DNA from: Euplotes cf. woodruffi 2 WChen-2021
Lineage: Eukaryota > Ciliophora > Spirotrichea > Euplotida > Euplotidae
Assembly: GCA_021441665.1 (NCBI GenBank)
Contig: JAGYYN010031204.1
Span: forward strand, 1-20,082
Reading direction: 5' to 3'
DNA length: 20,082 nucleotides
Of this stretch, positions 8,657 through 17,985 are shown one piece after another. Every line of letters starts with the position of its first letter. The stretch's first letter is position 1. The notes beneath the pieces are model-generated. The model saw nothing but the letters and a program-made list of their open reading frames with translations. It searched no databases and was not told the origin of the DNA. The translations under genes were made by a program, and so were the position numbers.

Positions 8657-11200
8657 ATGGATTCTAAAAGCAGAAGAATACAGATGCTTGAAAGATTTGA
8701 TACAATCTCAAATATTATGCCTTTCTACGGATCAACGCATCGATCTTTCTTGGTGTTATCAACATTATCGTTAGCTTCTCGGGAAAAAATTGATGACTTT
8801 TATCATGAGTTTATTAACCTAATGAAAAATAATCGGTAAATTTATTTTTTGACATTAAAAAAATAAAAATGCGATTAAAAAGCTTAAATTTTGCTTATAA
8901 TTCATAATAAATAAAAAAAAGAAAGATTTTTATAGAGTTATTTTACCAATCGCGAGATTCTATCCAAATCTTGAATGAATGTTTTGGCCAAGTGATCTTT
9001 TTACTTTCAGTGAGTGCCAAATAACAGCAACTAATATCAAAAAATTTACTGAGTTCATATCCAATATAAGCAATCTTATCGGCTGTTACTTTAACAGCCG
9101 CTACATGCATACAAAAATACAGTTTGTAGATTGAATTGAGTTGGCAATATCTCAAATCTATCTCATGCAGCCATATTTGGAGGTTATTCAGACAACTCCG
9201 ACTGTCCTCATTTCTAGCTTTACTGATAATCAAAATATATTAGACAAAGAAGTCAAATATTATAAATTGCGTATTGAATCATCAGCTGTGATATTATTTA
9301 TTGTATACATAATTAAAATGCCAGTCAGCAATATTTAATTTTAGCATGTTCAAGCCTTTCTGCACCAGTATATTTTATTTGATCTGAAACTATACAAACC
9401 AGTTTTTTATTACAAAATGATTAATAAAAATTTATATAACAATATTTTTATTTAAATTCTTTGATATCTGAGTGATATCATTGTGGTTGGAGTCGAGTCT
9501 AAATTTCAAAGCACGTCGATTTCTGAAGACTGCAAAGACATTACAAACCCTAGTTCGATTTATAGTTGATTCCCAACGATTTCCTATGCTCAATTAGGTA
9601 TAAGTTATCCTTATTACCCTGATATGAACAACTTTATCTTCCTCAGCAGTGCGAATTTGCAAATTATGAATTTTGAAGTCAACTGAGCTAATTTTTCAAG
9701 GCTATCACCACAGGAGGTTGATATTTTGGCAAGTCTAAAAGTCCATAATCTTACGATTGATAAATATTGCGATAATGAAAACATATCCAAAATTGTGAAT
9801 AGAATAAATCCGAGTTTTTTACTGCTAAAATCAGACTCAATTTTTGGGTTAAATAAAATCAGAAATAACAAGAATTTAGCAAATATTATGGATTCATTTG
9901 CTGTGCAGAGCTTACAATTGAAAACCGGTCTTTGTAAAAATTTCGAAGTAAGGCTGAGGCTCAGTTCAGCTGAATTCTTTATCAAAAAGCCACGTTCAGA
10001 TCAGATAATGCATATTTGATGACAGTCATTTTTAATTGATCTATGGAGAATCGTATTTTGAAAGTTCATACAGCTAAACTTTAGTTGAGATGATCAAGAA
10101 CACGTCCAATATTTACTAATCGATAATCAGGATATTTTAAACTTACAAATATCAGGATTCAAAATATTAGATCATTCTAATAATCAATCGTAATATTTTT
10201 CAATATCGAAATTGATTTAATTTTACATGATTTTATAATTTATTTCATCTCTTAAACTTTTTACAAATGACGAGTTAAATACTGATAAAATATGTCTTTA
10301 ATTTAGAATAAAATTATTCTTAAAAACAAAAATATTTATTTAGTAATTATATAAAAATATAATTAAAAACTAATAAAATTGAATATAGAAAAGACTGGGT
10401 ATGATTTTCAAAAGAAATTTCAAAAATGACTAAATCTTGAATATTAATAAAACTTCAGCATCCACCCCCGTCTAAATTACTAGTAAGATAAAATCCTAAT
10501 AATATTTAGCACAAAGGATCAGTGAATGAATTCTTACCGCCAGATTCAGTAACAGTGACTATAAAATCATTTAAAACATTACGAAAGTTTGCAAAAGAAC
10601 TACCAAAACACTATTCATGATTTAATTACCGACTCAATACGTCTTTCATTGCAAAAAGAATATCAGGGCTGGCAAGAACGACGCAAGTGAAAGCTGAGAA
10701 TAAAGATGTATTTAACAAAATTCAAAAAGTTGATTTTGACAGCCTCAAGTTCAAGTCTATTAATATATACCGGTAATTTAGTAATTCATACAGTTATCAC
10801 GAGGGTCATTAATAACCAAATTTAATCAATTTTTACGAAATGATTAAGCACAAATAAAGCAAATTTACAATATTTTGAGATTTAATGAGATATTATTATT
10901 CTTCCAGCTAATCATATTTTTTTTAGATCTCTGAGTGATAATGACTTTGAAAGCATTTGATACCTGTTAGAAGACAGTAAAACCAGGTTCACAATAGAGC
11001 ACCTTTATCTGGAATTAGATAAGCTTTCACAATGTCTTGAGTTACTTTCGATCTGAGCAAGATGCACTGAGCTGCATTGAGTAATCTTGGTTTATTCGCA
11101 AATCGATATTAAATCGGCATCCACTGCACTTCGCAGCTCGATTTCAGAGTTCAAGAGACAATCAACATTCGTCGGCTATTTGAAAGTCACAAAAAGGTAA
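8657..11200 (+). CDS. Family copy 4, intron-rich copy without an obvious frameshift
   Basis: Exon 1 (8657-8835) encodes the N-terminal motif with IMPFYGSTHRSFLVLSTLS. A 100-nt intron leads in correct phase to exon 2 (8936 onward), which carries WPSDLFTFS and GCYFNSRYMH. The next junction is unclear: in-frame stops lie at 9336, 9342 and 9453, and coding of the same frame is certain again from about 9474 (DIIVVG, like DIIIG after the intron of copy 6). The frame then runs to 10189 through the domain 1 body and the start of domain 2. Exons 10389-10482, 10510-10772 and 10927-11200 follow, all in phase, ending KVTKR before TAA 11198-11200. The last exon has SKT-x(3)-IE and CLELLSICARCTEL, aligning closely with copy 6. 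A TGT (11033) and a TGA (11054) here face TGA and TGC in copy 6. Minus-strand frames at 8943-9233 and 9614-9985 are shadows. Confidence 0.83.
8836..8935 (+). other. Intron 1 of copy 4
   Basis: GTAAAT...TTTATAG, 100 nt. Exon 1 ends after CG and exon 2 begins with A, so the junction codon is CGA. After it the frame runs into the family's PSDLF block. Without removal, the frame stops at 8837-8839. Confidence 0.78.
9303..9472 (+). other. Unresolved interruption in copy 4
   Basis: The frame before and after is the same, but TAA 9336, TAG 9342 and TAA 9453 intervene. GTATAC at 9303 with TTTTAG at 9341-9344 would remove the first two (42 nt, in frame) and leave the third. Compared with copy 6, about 60 or more extra codons lie here, so a longer intron with a donor I cannot place is likely. 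The position corresponds to the interruption hot spot of domain 1. Confidence 0.45.
10190..10388 (+). other. Intron of copy 4 (199 nt)
   Basis: The donor GTAATA overlaps the TAA at 10191-10193 and the acceptor is GAATATAG. The exon ends in TC and the next begins with A, giving TCA in phase and continuing SKDWVCFSKEI. A +1 frameshift at TCG-TAA is the alternative, but that frame soon stops. Confidence 0.65.
10483..10509 (+). other. 27-nt intron of copy 4
   Basis: GTAAGA...ATTTAG, only 27 nt, phase 0, joining KLL to HKG. Retaining it would break the frame at its TAA and TAG codons. Another candidate 27-nt intron of the same build lies at 12857-12883. Confidence 0.7.
10773..10926 (+). other. 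Intron of copy 4 (154 nt)
   Basis: GTAATT...TTTTTTAG. The exon ends in CG and the next begins with A, giving CGA, and the joined frame reads INIYR then SLSDNDF. The downstream frame is strongly conserved with copy 6. Confidence 0.8.
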
Positions 11201-11936
11201 TTGATCCCTCCTGCTTTCAATTTAGTTTTTTTAATGATTATTGAATTCAAGTGATTTAGTTATTTTAAATTTTAAAATCTATTAACTTTATTGTATTCTT
11301 GCATTTTGAAAACTTTAATACTGTTTATATTTTTTAGATTTTTAAATATTCAATTAGTTATTCATTTTAAAAGAAAATAATTCGATATTTGTATTTTAAA
11401 CAGTTAATATTTTAAAATTTTAAAATGGAATTAACAAAAATTATAATTTTTTAACTCAATCTTAAAAAAATCTATCAGAACTAAAAATCTTAATTCCTAT
11501 GATTAATTTAAATTTAGAATTCATGAGAGTAAATTTAGTTAATATTACAATTAGAAAAATTACTTGTATTATTTTTCTAATGATATTTAGAATCTAATAG
11601 ATTAAAATTTATTTAAAGACTTAAAATTAAATATAATTTATATATTTTCTTTTAAATCTTTTAAAATCATAATTACTAAAAAATATCAATTTAAAACTTG
11701 AATAATCAGTCATAAAAAACTAAAAAATTTAAGTTCATTGAATAAATATAATAATTTTTTATGCTTTGAAAATATATGGAGGCAGCATAAAAATAACTAT
11801 TAAAAAGCCTAAAGTACATAAACCTGCAGTTTTATTAAATCAATTCCGACTCATAAACTCCGATTATCACTTGTCAATTGCAATGCATATTGTTCAATAG
11901 TAAATAACAATAGAACTCGAAAAAGAGTAAAAAAAT
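11201..11936. other. AT-rich spacer, no gene seen
   Basis: About 80 percent A+T, no sustained frame and no repeat array visible. It separates the left five-gene block from the tRNA-like element. The T run at about 11930-11936 (minus sense) probably belongs to that element as a terminator. Confidence 0.6.
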
Positions 11937-12007
11937 TATCATAATAGGAATCGAACCCGAGCCTAAAAGATTAAAACCAAATGTTTTCCTATTGAGCTCG
12001 TATGGCT
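11937..12007 (-). tRNA. Degenerate tRNA-like gene, possibly tRNA-Lys(UUU)-derived
   Basis: On the minus strand the RNA would have an A-box-like GAGCTCAATAGG and a perfect B-box GGTTCGATTCC with standard spacing. The acceptor ends match at about five of seven pairs, and a run of seven T follows the 3' end, as for RNA polymerase III termination. The segment GTTTTAA would be the anticodon loop (UUU, Lys). However, the D stem and anticodon stem do not pair and the T stem pairs for only about three bases. It is therefore a decayed tRNA gene or a tRNA-derived element with its promoter boxes preserved, not a normal tRNA. Confidence 0.5.
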
Positions 12008-12640
12008 TGAAAAAAGCAATGCATCTTCATAGTGTTTTTTCTAATCGCGAAAAGAAATTTAGGACGATCTCGATGTCCAATCTAATTAAATTTAGTAATA
12101 GCAAGGGATTTAATGCATTTATATTTCTGCTTTGAAAATAGTTAACACTTCTATCAATACATGAAATTTTTGACCTTTGGGTAACTGAAGTTAACACTTT
12201 TTGATGACATTTAAAAAAGGTAAAAATTAATCAAATTTGATCAAAATTTTCTAGCTTTGAAGTAAATATCATTTAAAGTAACATCCTAGGAATACTACTT
12301 GCTGTTATTATCAGTCATCCAGTTGACTCTTGAGCAAGTAATTATTGCAAGGAGGGTTAAATAGATGTAATATATTGTTAGAATGAAAATGTAACTCGAC
12401 TGCACTATCAAAACCTCTAATTATGCTATATAAAAACCTTTGAATGTTAATTCCAATATACTTATTTACTAGATTTTAAATATTGGGTAGCAATACTACA
12501 AATCGTATTGATCTACTATAAGTTAGTCATAACATATCAAATAATCAATATAAATACAGTAACATTTGATATCTCATTTGAAGATTATATAAATCTGGTT
12601 TTGGTTTTAACTTGATACCCGTGCGTTGCTAATCAAATCT
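12008..12640 (+). other. Mostly noncoding; one hydrophobic signal-peptide-like stretch
   Basis: No long frame is present. The plus strand at about 12285-12354 reads NILGILLAVIISHPVDSC, with TGA as Cys, which looks like a secretion signal. It has no ATG in frame. An ATG at 12204 could reach it only through a short intron (donor 12220) plus two AAG-TAA shifts, which is speculative. I annotate no gene. Confidence 0.25.
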
Positions 12641-13255
12641 AAATAATTAATTGGACCTGGCTGATACATTTCTGCCTGGTATCTGTTCTTGAAGCGAGAC
12701 CAAACCTATACCCGATTTCACTAAGGAAAGAGATCAATTATCCAGCAGCCATGACTGTGTTTGCAACCATTGGCTTTGCTGATAGCTACGATCTTTGAAT
12801 TTTCTGTAAAGCCTTGAAAGCAGTAAACAGACAGAGTTTTTGGCAGTCCAAGTTCGGTATAAAGTTTATTTAGCAAAATTTAGCCAGGTCCAATGCAAAA
12901 TGCTGAGAGGAGTAAACAGCTGGTAAATTTATGGATTCTATTTGCTACAGTTGTTCTGAAGAAATACATGAAAGTAGTATTAGGCTTTGACCGATAGGGC
13001 AAGGCACAACCTGCATTACACAAGCAACAAGTACGGATGAATACGGGAAAAGAATTAATCAAAATAGGCGAGTTGATGATAACCGGAATAAGGGCTTGAA
13101 TTGGGGATTGAATACTTTTTGTCATGGCTTTAGTTATATCTTCTATTTGATACAGAGAAGAAATTATTATATACAGAAATTTGCACATAAAATTATTTTA
13201 AGTTGTGATAAAAATTTATACAATGCAAGATATTATGAGTCAGTAAACTCGATAT
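12641..13255 (+). CDS. Unassigned GC-richer island, probably coding, frame unsettled
   Basis: Base composition rises clearly above the flanking spacer, and several frames stay open, so coding is likely but not settled. One plus-strand route is: open from about 12640 (TGA 12796 as Cys), a 27-nt intron GTATAA...TTTAG at 12857-12883, then a +1 shift at GAG-TAA-A (12913), then LVNLWILFATVVLKK. This route meets TAG at 13006, after which all three plus frames remain open for 60 or more codons. Another plus frame at 12650-12781 is short and cysteine-rich (ICSCS near its start and a C-x-C-x(4)-CC end, with two of six Cys as TGA). It recalls secreted Euplotes pheromones in character only. The minus frame 12880-13188 is also open. 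I do not recognise a family, and the strand itself is uncertain. Confidence 0.35.
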
Positions 13256-13873
13256 AATTACGATGTGAATCTGAATTTTATATAAAAACAGGTATTAATA
13301 ATATATAAATTAAAATTCAGCGAAATACTGATATAATGAAATTATGAATAAAAAATTTTCAAAAATACTTTTACAAAGTAATTACTAATAGCCAAGTTTA
13401 TTACTTGAGAATAATCTTTAAAAATTGGGATTTAAATTATTAAAACTGAATTATTTAGTTCTACATGAACTCACATATTTTAGTCAATTTAAAACAATGA
13501 TTCAAATCTGATTGCACTTGAAAATTTCGGAATCTTGATCTATAAGCCTAACTATTTTTTTTTATTTTACAAATCAAAAAAATAAAAATATCATTGAAAA
13601 TATATTTTTTGCATTAAAAATTTTTAAGTTTTCTACTTAATAGTAAATCCCTAATAATTGAAAGTAATTTTGTAATTATTTCAATAATATAGTCATTATT
13701 ACAATAAAATAATATTTTGTTTTTAATATCATGTAACTTATTATCTTAATCAAAAATAGCTTTAACGTTCCTTAAAGTTTTAATCAATCAAATCATACTC
13801 AAATCTGCAGTCTTTATAGATTTTATAAATCACCATCAAAAGTGAGGCAAATTACACAAAATAAAAATACTAT
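13256..13873. other. AT-rich spacer, no gene seen
   Basis: Homopolymer-rich sequence without a sustained frame on either strand. Confidence 0.6.
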
Positions 13874-14361
13874 ATGATTTTAGACCGACAGCTTGAATCC
13901 AGCTTTGATAAGGGAAGTAATAAATTATTTATTTACATCTTGGTTGTTAAACATCTCAAAATATCGATATTTTATATCGAATGGCTGTTGCCAGTTAGAC
14001 TATTGAAATATAGACAAATCAGCTTGACTGCATTGAGTAAAGATTTAACAGCTGAGATTCATTCTAAATCCGCGTGTCGCAATTATTCAATATCTTCCTA
14101 ATTGATATAGAACCGATTTAATAGTATATGCATCGAATGTGTTTACAGATTAATTATACTAAAGTGGTTAAAAATATACTGTCAGTAGTGGCTCTAAACT
14201 CCTCCAGCCTTTGTGAATATTTTAAACACTTATACAGATTTGGTTATTCGGGTATGCAGAGTGAGATCGAAATGGAATGTAAATTATCTCAAGTTTTAGA
14301 TCATTTATTTCCATATAATTTCTTGTTTTTACAATCAAAAATACTGATTCGAAACAATTAA
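13874..14361 (+). pseudogene. Possible C-terminal fragment of the gene family
   Basis: Two short plus-strand frames (13874-14101 and 14128-14361) resemble the end of domain 2. The first has LLPVRLLKYRQIS, like the IKNIILRYRNSE of copy 2. The second has KNILSVVAL, like the INTLSVVAL near the C-terminus of copy 2. They lie in different frames separated by stops, and no domain 1 sequence stands nearby. The similarity is short and could be chance. If real, this is a seventh, mostly lost copy. Confidence 0.3.
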
Positions 14362-15331
14362 AAAATTTGTAAGTAACTATGGTAACTTTTGCGAAGATAT
14401 GTTTATTTTTTTTATTCAAACCAAAAAGCTGAATTATTTAGATAATAATCAGTACCTTCTGATGCAGTGTAAAATATAAAATACCTATATCATATACCAC
14501 TCGGTCTCCAGAGTTATAATTTTTAACTAAAAACTCAATATCGATAAAATATTTATATTATTTATCAAAAATAAAATTTATTTTAAATTGCGAATATTAT
14601 ATAATTATTACCATCAGTTATTCTAAAACTGATTTTATTTGAGTAATTTCTAATAAAAGTTGGTAATAAATTAGCATCTGTAGTTTACAAGTTAAGTATC
14701 GTCTAGCCATTCGCAATACAAATAGTATTTAGCTGTGATCAATATTAAGTTATTAATAAATATCATTAGTAAAAAATGATATTGACAAGTAAATAATTAA
14801 TTTCCATGAGACTACAGTAAATAGCTGATTTTTATAATTACAAATAGCAGTTTATGCTTCACATTGAGCAATGATACTTGATTAGAATTAGGTCAATATT
14901 TAACATTTATATTCTGTTTAAGCCAAAATTTACGTTATCTTATAATGGATTTTGATTATCAAAGTAGAAGTGTTGTGAAGTAAGGTTAATTAATATTACA
15001 GAGGATGCAATTATATTTAAGCAGTATTTTTATTTTTGAAATATAATTAGGATTATACTAGAATTTATGTAGTTTTAGATATTTTGTACAAAGATATTAT
15101 GACTTTTGTAACAAATTAAAAAAAAATTGGTTGAGGTTATGATTTTAGGGTGAATTAGATAATCTGATTTTATTGTAAAATATATGATAATTATATTTAG
15201 CTTATTTGATAAGTGGTAAAATGTATATATAAATAATAAATTATTTATAAATAATTTATAGATAGCTATTTAATAAACTACTGTATGATTAAACAAGAAT
15301 TAATTTAGTTAAAAAATTTAAAGATTTTTTT
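14362..15331. other. AT-rich spacer, no gene seen
   Basis: Very AT-rich, with no sustained frame. It lies downstream of copy 5 on the minus strand. If copy 5 once had the full domain 2, its missing end would have been here, but I find no trace of the conserved C-terminal segment. Confidence 0.5.
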
Positions 15332-16884
15332 TTAATTGGTTGTAAAATGAATTCAAAATAATATCTTTATATTATCAGTTTTATTATCTAATTTCAATTG
15401 ATCTCTATATAAACAAACTGTATTACTTTTAACTCTTGGAACACGAAGTATCTCATCAACAAATTCGCTTTGTTCTTGTGTAAGTTGAAATTCCTGATCG
15501 CTAATAAACTTCAAGTCTCACACTGCAAGGTAGTTCAAAGGAACAGTTAAAGTCCAGCTATCATTTTCTTTAAGTTTTTTAAACTTTTTTATTTTGACTT
15601 CTTCCAAATCCCTATTATCAGTAATCTTTTTATACTCAATCAGCTTGATCTTTGAGGGGCTGTTAAACTGTATAAATAAGTTTTTGTTGTTTTCGCCACC
15701 ACCGCCGCTATTTAGTCTAAAGTCAAGGTTGATCCATTTAAACTCAAGTTTCACAGTTAATGATTTGCAGTTAAAAAACATCTGTTCTCCGGACTCTCAG
15801 CAAAGCTGAAGCGGAGCATTTTTAAAAACTAGCTCTCAATCACTATTAAAGAAATTGCTGATGTCCATTGAGAAAATCATATTGTGGCAGTCGATTTTGG
15901 CCAGCGCTTTTGAGAATTCGAAGTTGACCTCAACTTCTTGGTTTTGGCTGAGCGAATACAGATCCGAGATCAGCTCGATTTTATTCGGTTTTATCTGATT
16001 TAAAATATTCACCATTTCATCACTGATTTTAGTAACGTTTGTATATGAACATCTGAAGAAGTCGACTTTTAAATTGAGAATGGTGTCTTTTTGCAGTCTC
16101 CACATCAGGATTAAGAATTCTTCATTCATCTCGAAAGTGTCGATAGTGATACCGGCCTTTTGGATTATATCGAGATCCAGCAGGAGTTCTTCAATTGTGT
16201 AGTTGATTGAAGATACCAGCACTATTCTTTTAAATGACAAGTAATTTGAATCGTAGATTGAAAACAACTCGTTATCTAATCTTTTGTACAATCCGTCTGT
16301 ATCTCCAAGAGGTCTCATGGTTCCGATGTTATAGGTTATCATACAAAAATTTATTACTCAATATATTAATTCAAAATTTTATCTGTTGATGTATCAAAAA
16401 GAGTGAGGTCATCTTTTAAGAAATCTCGTTTGAAGAAATAATCACATGCTTTTATATTTTTGATATCATCGATGTGTGCAGATATTTCTTTTAGATCTAG
16501 CTTGCTAATTACGATTTTATTATTAAACACTGTGACTTTTTGATGCAAATAGTGACTTTTGAAGTAGTTTCCTTCACTTCGATTTAGTTTTTCTACGAAT
16601 TTGATAAAATTGGCAAATCAGCTTTTTGAAGTTAACGAAATGCTGAAAATAAACAAATTACAAGGAAGGAATATTGCTGAATGCTTTCTGTTTCTAATAA
16701 ATACAGTTGTTCAGTTTTCCTTCATGACGTATATGAACTCTTGAAAGTATTCGTCAAGCTTTCTTCTTGTGCCATTTGAGAGTGAAGAAAGCAACAGAAA
16801 TGCTTTATCAGTTCTCTCGTAGTATGGCATTACATTTGAAATTAATGCGAAGCTCTCAAAAATTGGAATTTTGGTCTTCTCCAT
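15332..16884 (-). CDS. Family copy 5, with a +2 frameshift and a short C-terminus
   Basis: The start is placed at ATG 16884 because it gives MEKTKIPIFESF, like the MEK start of copy 3. The frame could extend to 16914. It carries VMPYYERTDKAFLLLSSLS, TRRKLDEYFQEF and NYFKSHYLH, and reads 172 codons to TAA 16368-16366. Domain 1 continues only in the +2 frame, for 344 codons to TAA 15334-15332. The residues flanking the jump (KILN then IYCVINF) align without a gap to LLD-TISIIDF of copy 3. The total is about 516 residues. Domain 2 starts with LTQEQSEFVDEIL but ends about 100 residues early, lacking the CLxLL/LKY segment. It either has an unrecognised intron (several weak GT sites near 15440) or is truncated. 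A glycine run (GGGG) lies in the linker around 15706. In-frame TGAs include 15838-15836 and 15520-15518. Confidence 0.8.
16364..16371 (-). other. Putative +2 frameshift site AAT-TAA (copy 5)
   Basis: Codons read TTG AAT TAA TAT. Skipping TA resumes as ATA TAT TGA and stays open for 344 codons. The +1 frame closes after a dozen codons, so only +2 fits. Both +1 and +2 shifts at stop codons are reported in Euplotes. Gap-free alignment across the site to copy 3 supports it. Confidence 0.72.
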
Positions 16885-17985
16885 TTTATTAATTTTATAG
16901 ATATATATAATCATATCAAATTTTACAGTTTTGAGATATAATTTAGAAAAGAATTAATGACGAATCTTACATTATAATTCAATAAAATTATTCTTGTTTA
17001 TTTAAAATCAATTCTTTTAATAAATATAGTATTATTAATAATATTTTAATATAAATTAGTAAAACAATTTCCAGCTTCATTTAATGTATATTTTGTACTT
17101 GATGAAAATATTTAAACATAGATTTAAGATTAAAATAGTAGTCTGATTCAAATATTCAGATATAATTTATTAAATACGTTTAAAATTTCATTTTTTAGTA
17201 AATTATTTAATTTTACAATTTATTTTTTTATTAAATCACATGATAGCCTAATGATATCAAGCTAATAATTTAATCTTGTCTATAATCAGCTGTTATCTAA
17301 TTATCTCGAATTACAATTAATTTGATATTAAACCAAGACAAGTATTAAATAAAAATGATTAATTTTATTCAATTTGATATTTATTGAATCTAGATAAAAC
17401 AAAATTTACAAGTGAAATATAAACCCAAAGCCAACTCATATTACCTAAAGCTGTCGGATATCTCCACTGCTGCTAATAAACAATATCGATTTAGTAAATA
17501 AATACACGGTATTCTTGATTTTATATCCAAATCTCAGTGGGAGAGTTTACTATAAACAACTTTGAGTTAACTCAACTTCAAGCCAAATAAAACACTGAAT
17601 TTTATAAATATTATACAAAAAATTAGCTTTCGGAAGGAAATTTAATAAGGTCGATTTTGATTCATTCATTACTCAATCGGTCGAATTACATAGGAAAGAG
17701 TATTTGTTGGTGTATTTAAATATCGGAGATTAAGAAATATCATGATCGAAATAAATCTTTAATATCGTCTATTTTGGTCCTTGTAATAGCCTGTCTTACT
17801 TCTTCCTCTGCTTTGCTTTATGAATACGAAATATTAAGCATACTGTTGAAATGAGTTACTCAAGACGGTTACTACATGCTTGATCAAGTTGAATTTGCTA
17901 TCTTTTTTTAAATTTATATTCTTATAAAATTTATTTTATTTTTTTAATTAGTTAATTTTGAAGTAATATAATAAATTGTTTATAT
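16885..17985. promoter_or_regulatory. Divergent intergenic region between copies 5 and 6
   Basis: About 1.1 kb between two outward-facing family starts (16884 minus and 17986 plus). Mostly AT-rich spacer that must hold both 5' flanks. I cannot name specific elements. The segment 17440-17910 is less AT-rich and includes a possible small exon listed separately. Confidence 0.4.
17726..17911 (+). CDS. Possible small secreted-protein exon
   Basis: The plus frame to TAA 17909-17911 contains the hydrophobic run ISSILVLVIACLTSSSA, a good signal-peptide core, followed by about 30 residues including one TGA-coded Cys. There is no ATG in frame; a TAA at about 17717 closes it upstream. It could be an exon of an unrecognised gene or chance. 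No homology to the family is visible. Confidence 0.25.

Noticed and set aside
8943-9233. 96-codon minus-strand frame, at first taken for a separate C-terminal copy
   Set aside because: The plus strand in the same place holds the PSDLF and YFNSRYMH blocks of copy 4 in phase with exon 1.
9614-9985. 123-codon minus-strand frame
   Set aside because: Shadow of copy 4, whose plus frame extends well beyond it on both sides.
12651-12898. Terminal inverted repeats of a transposon (ttggacctggct near 12651 and its complement near 12886)
   Set aside because: Only about 13 bases match, with no similarity beyond, no target duplication and no transposase.
12880-13188. 102-codon minus-strand frame as the gene of the GC-richer island
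   Set aside because: Not excluded, but it has no recognisable domain and three plus-strand frames are equally open, so I do not annotate it as a gene.
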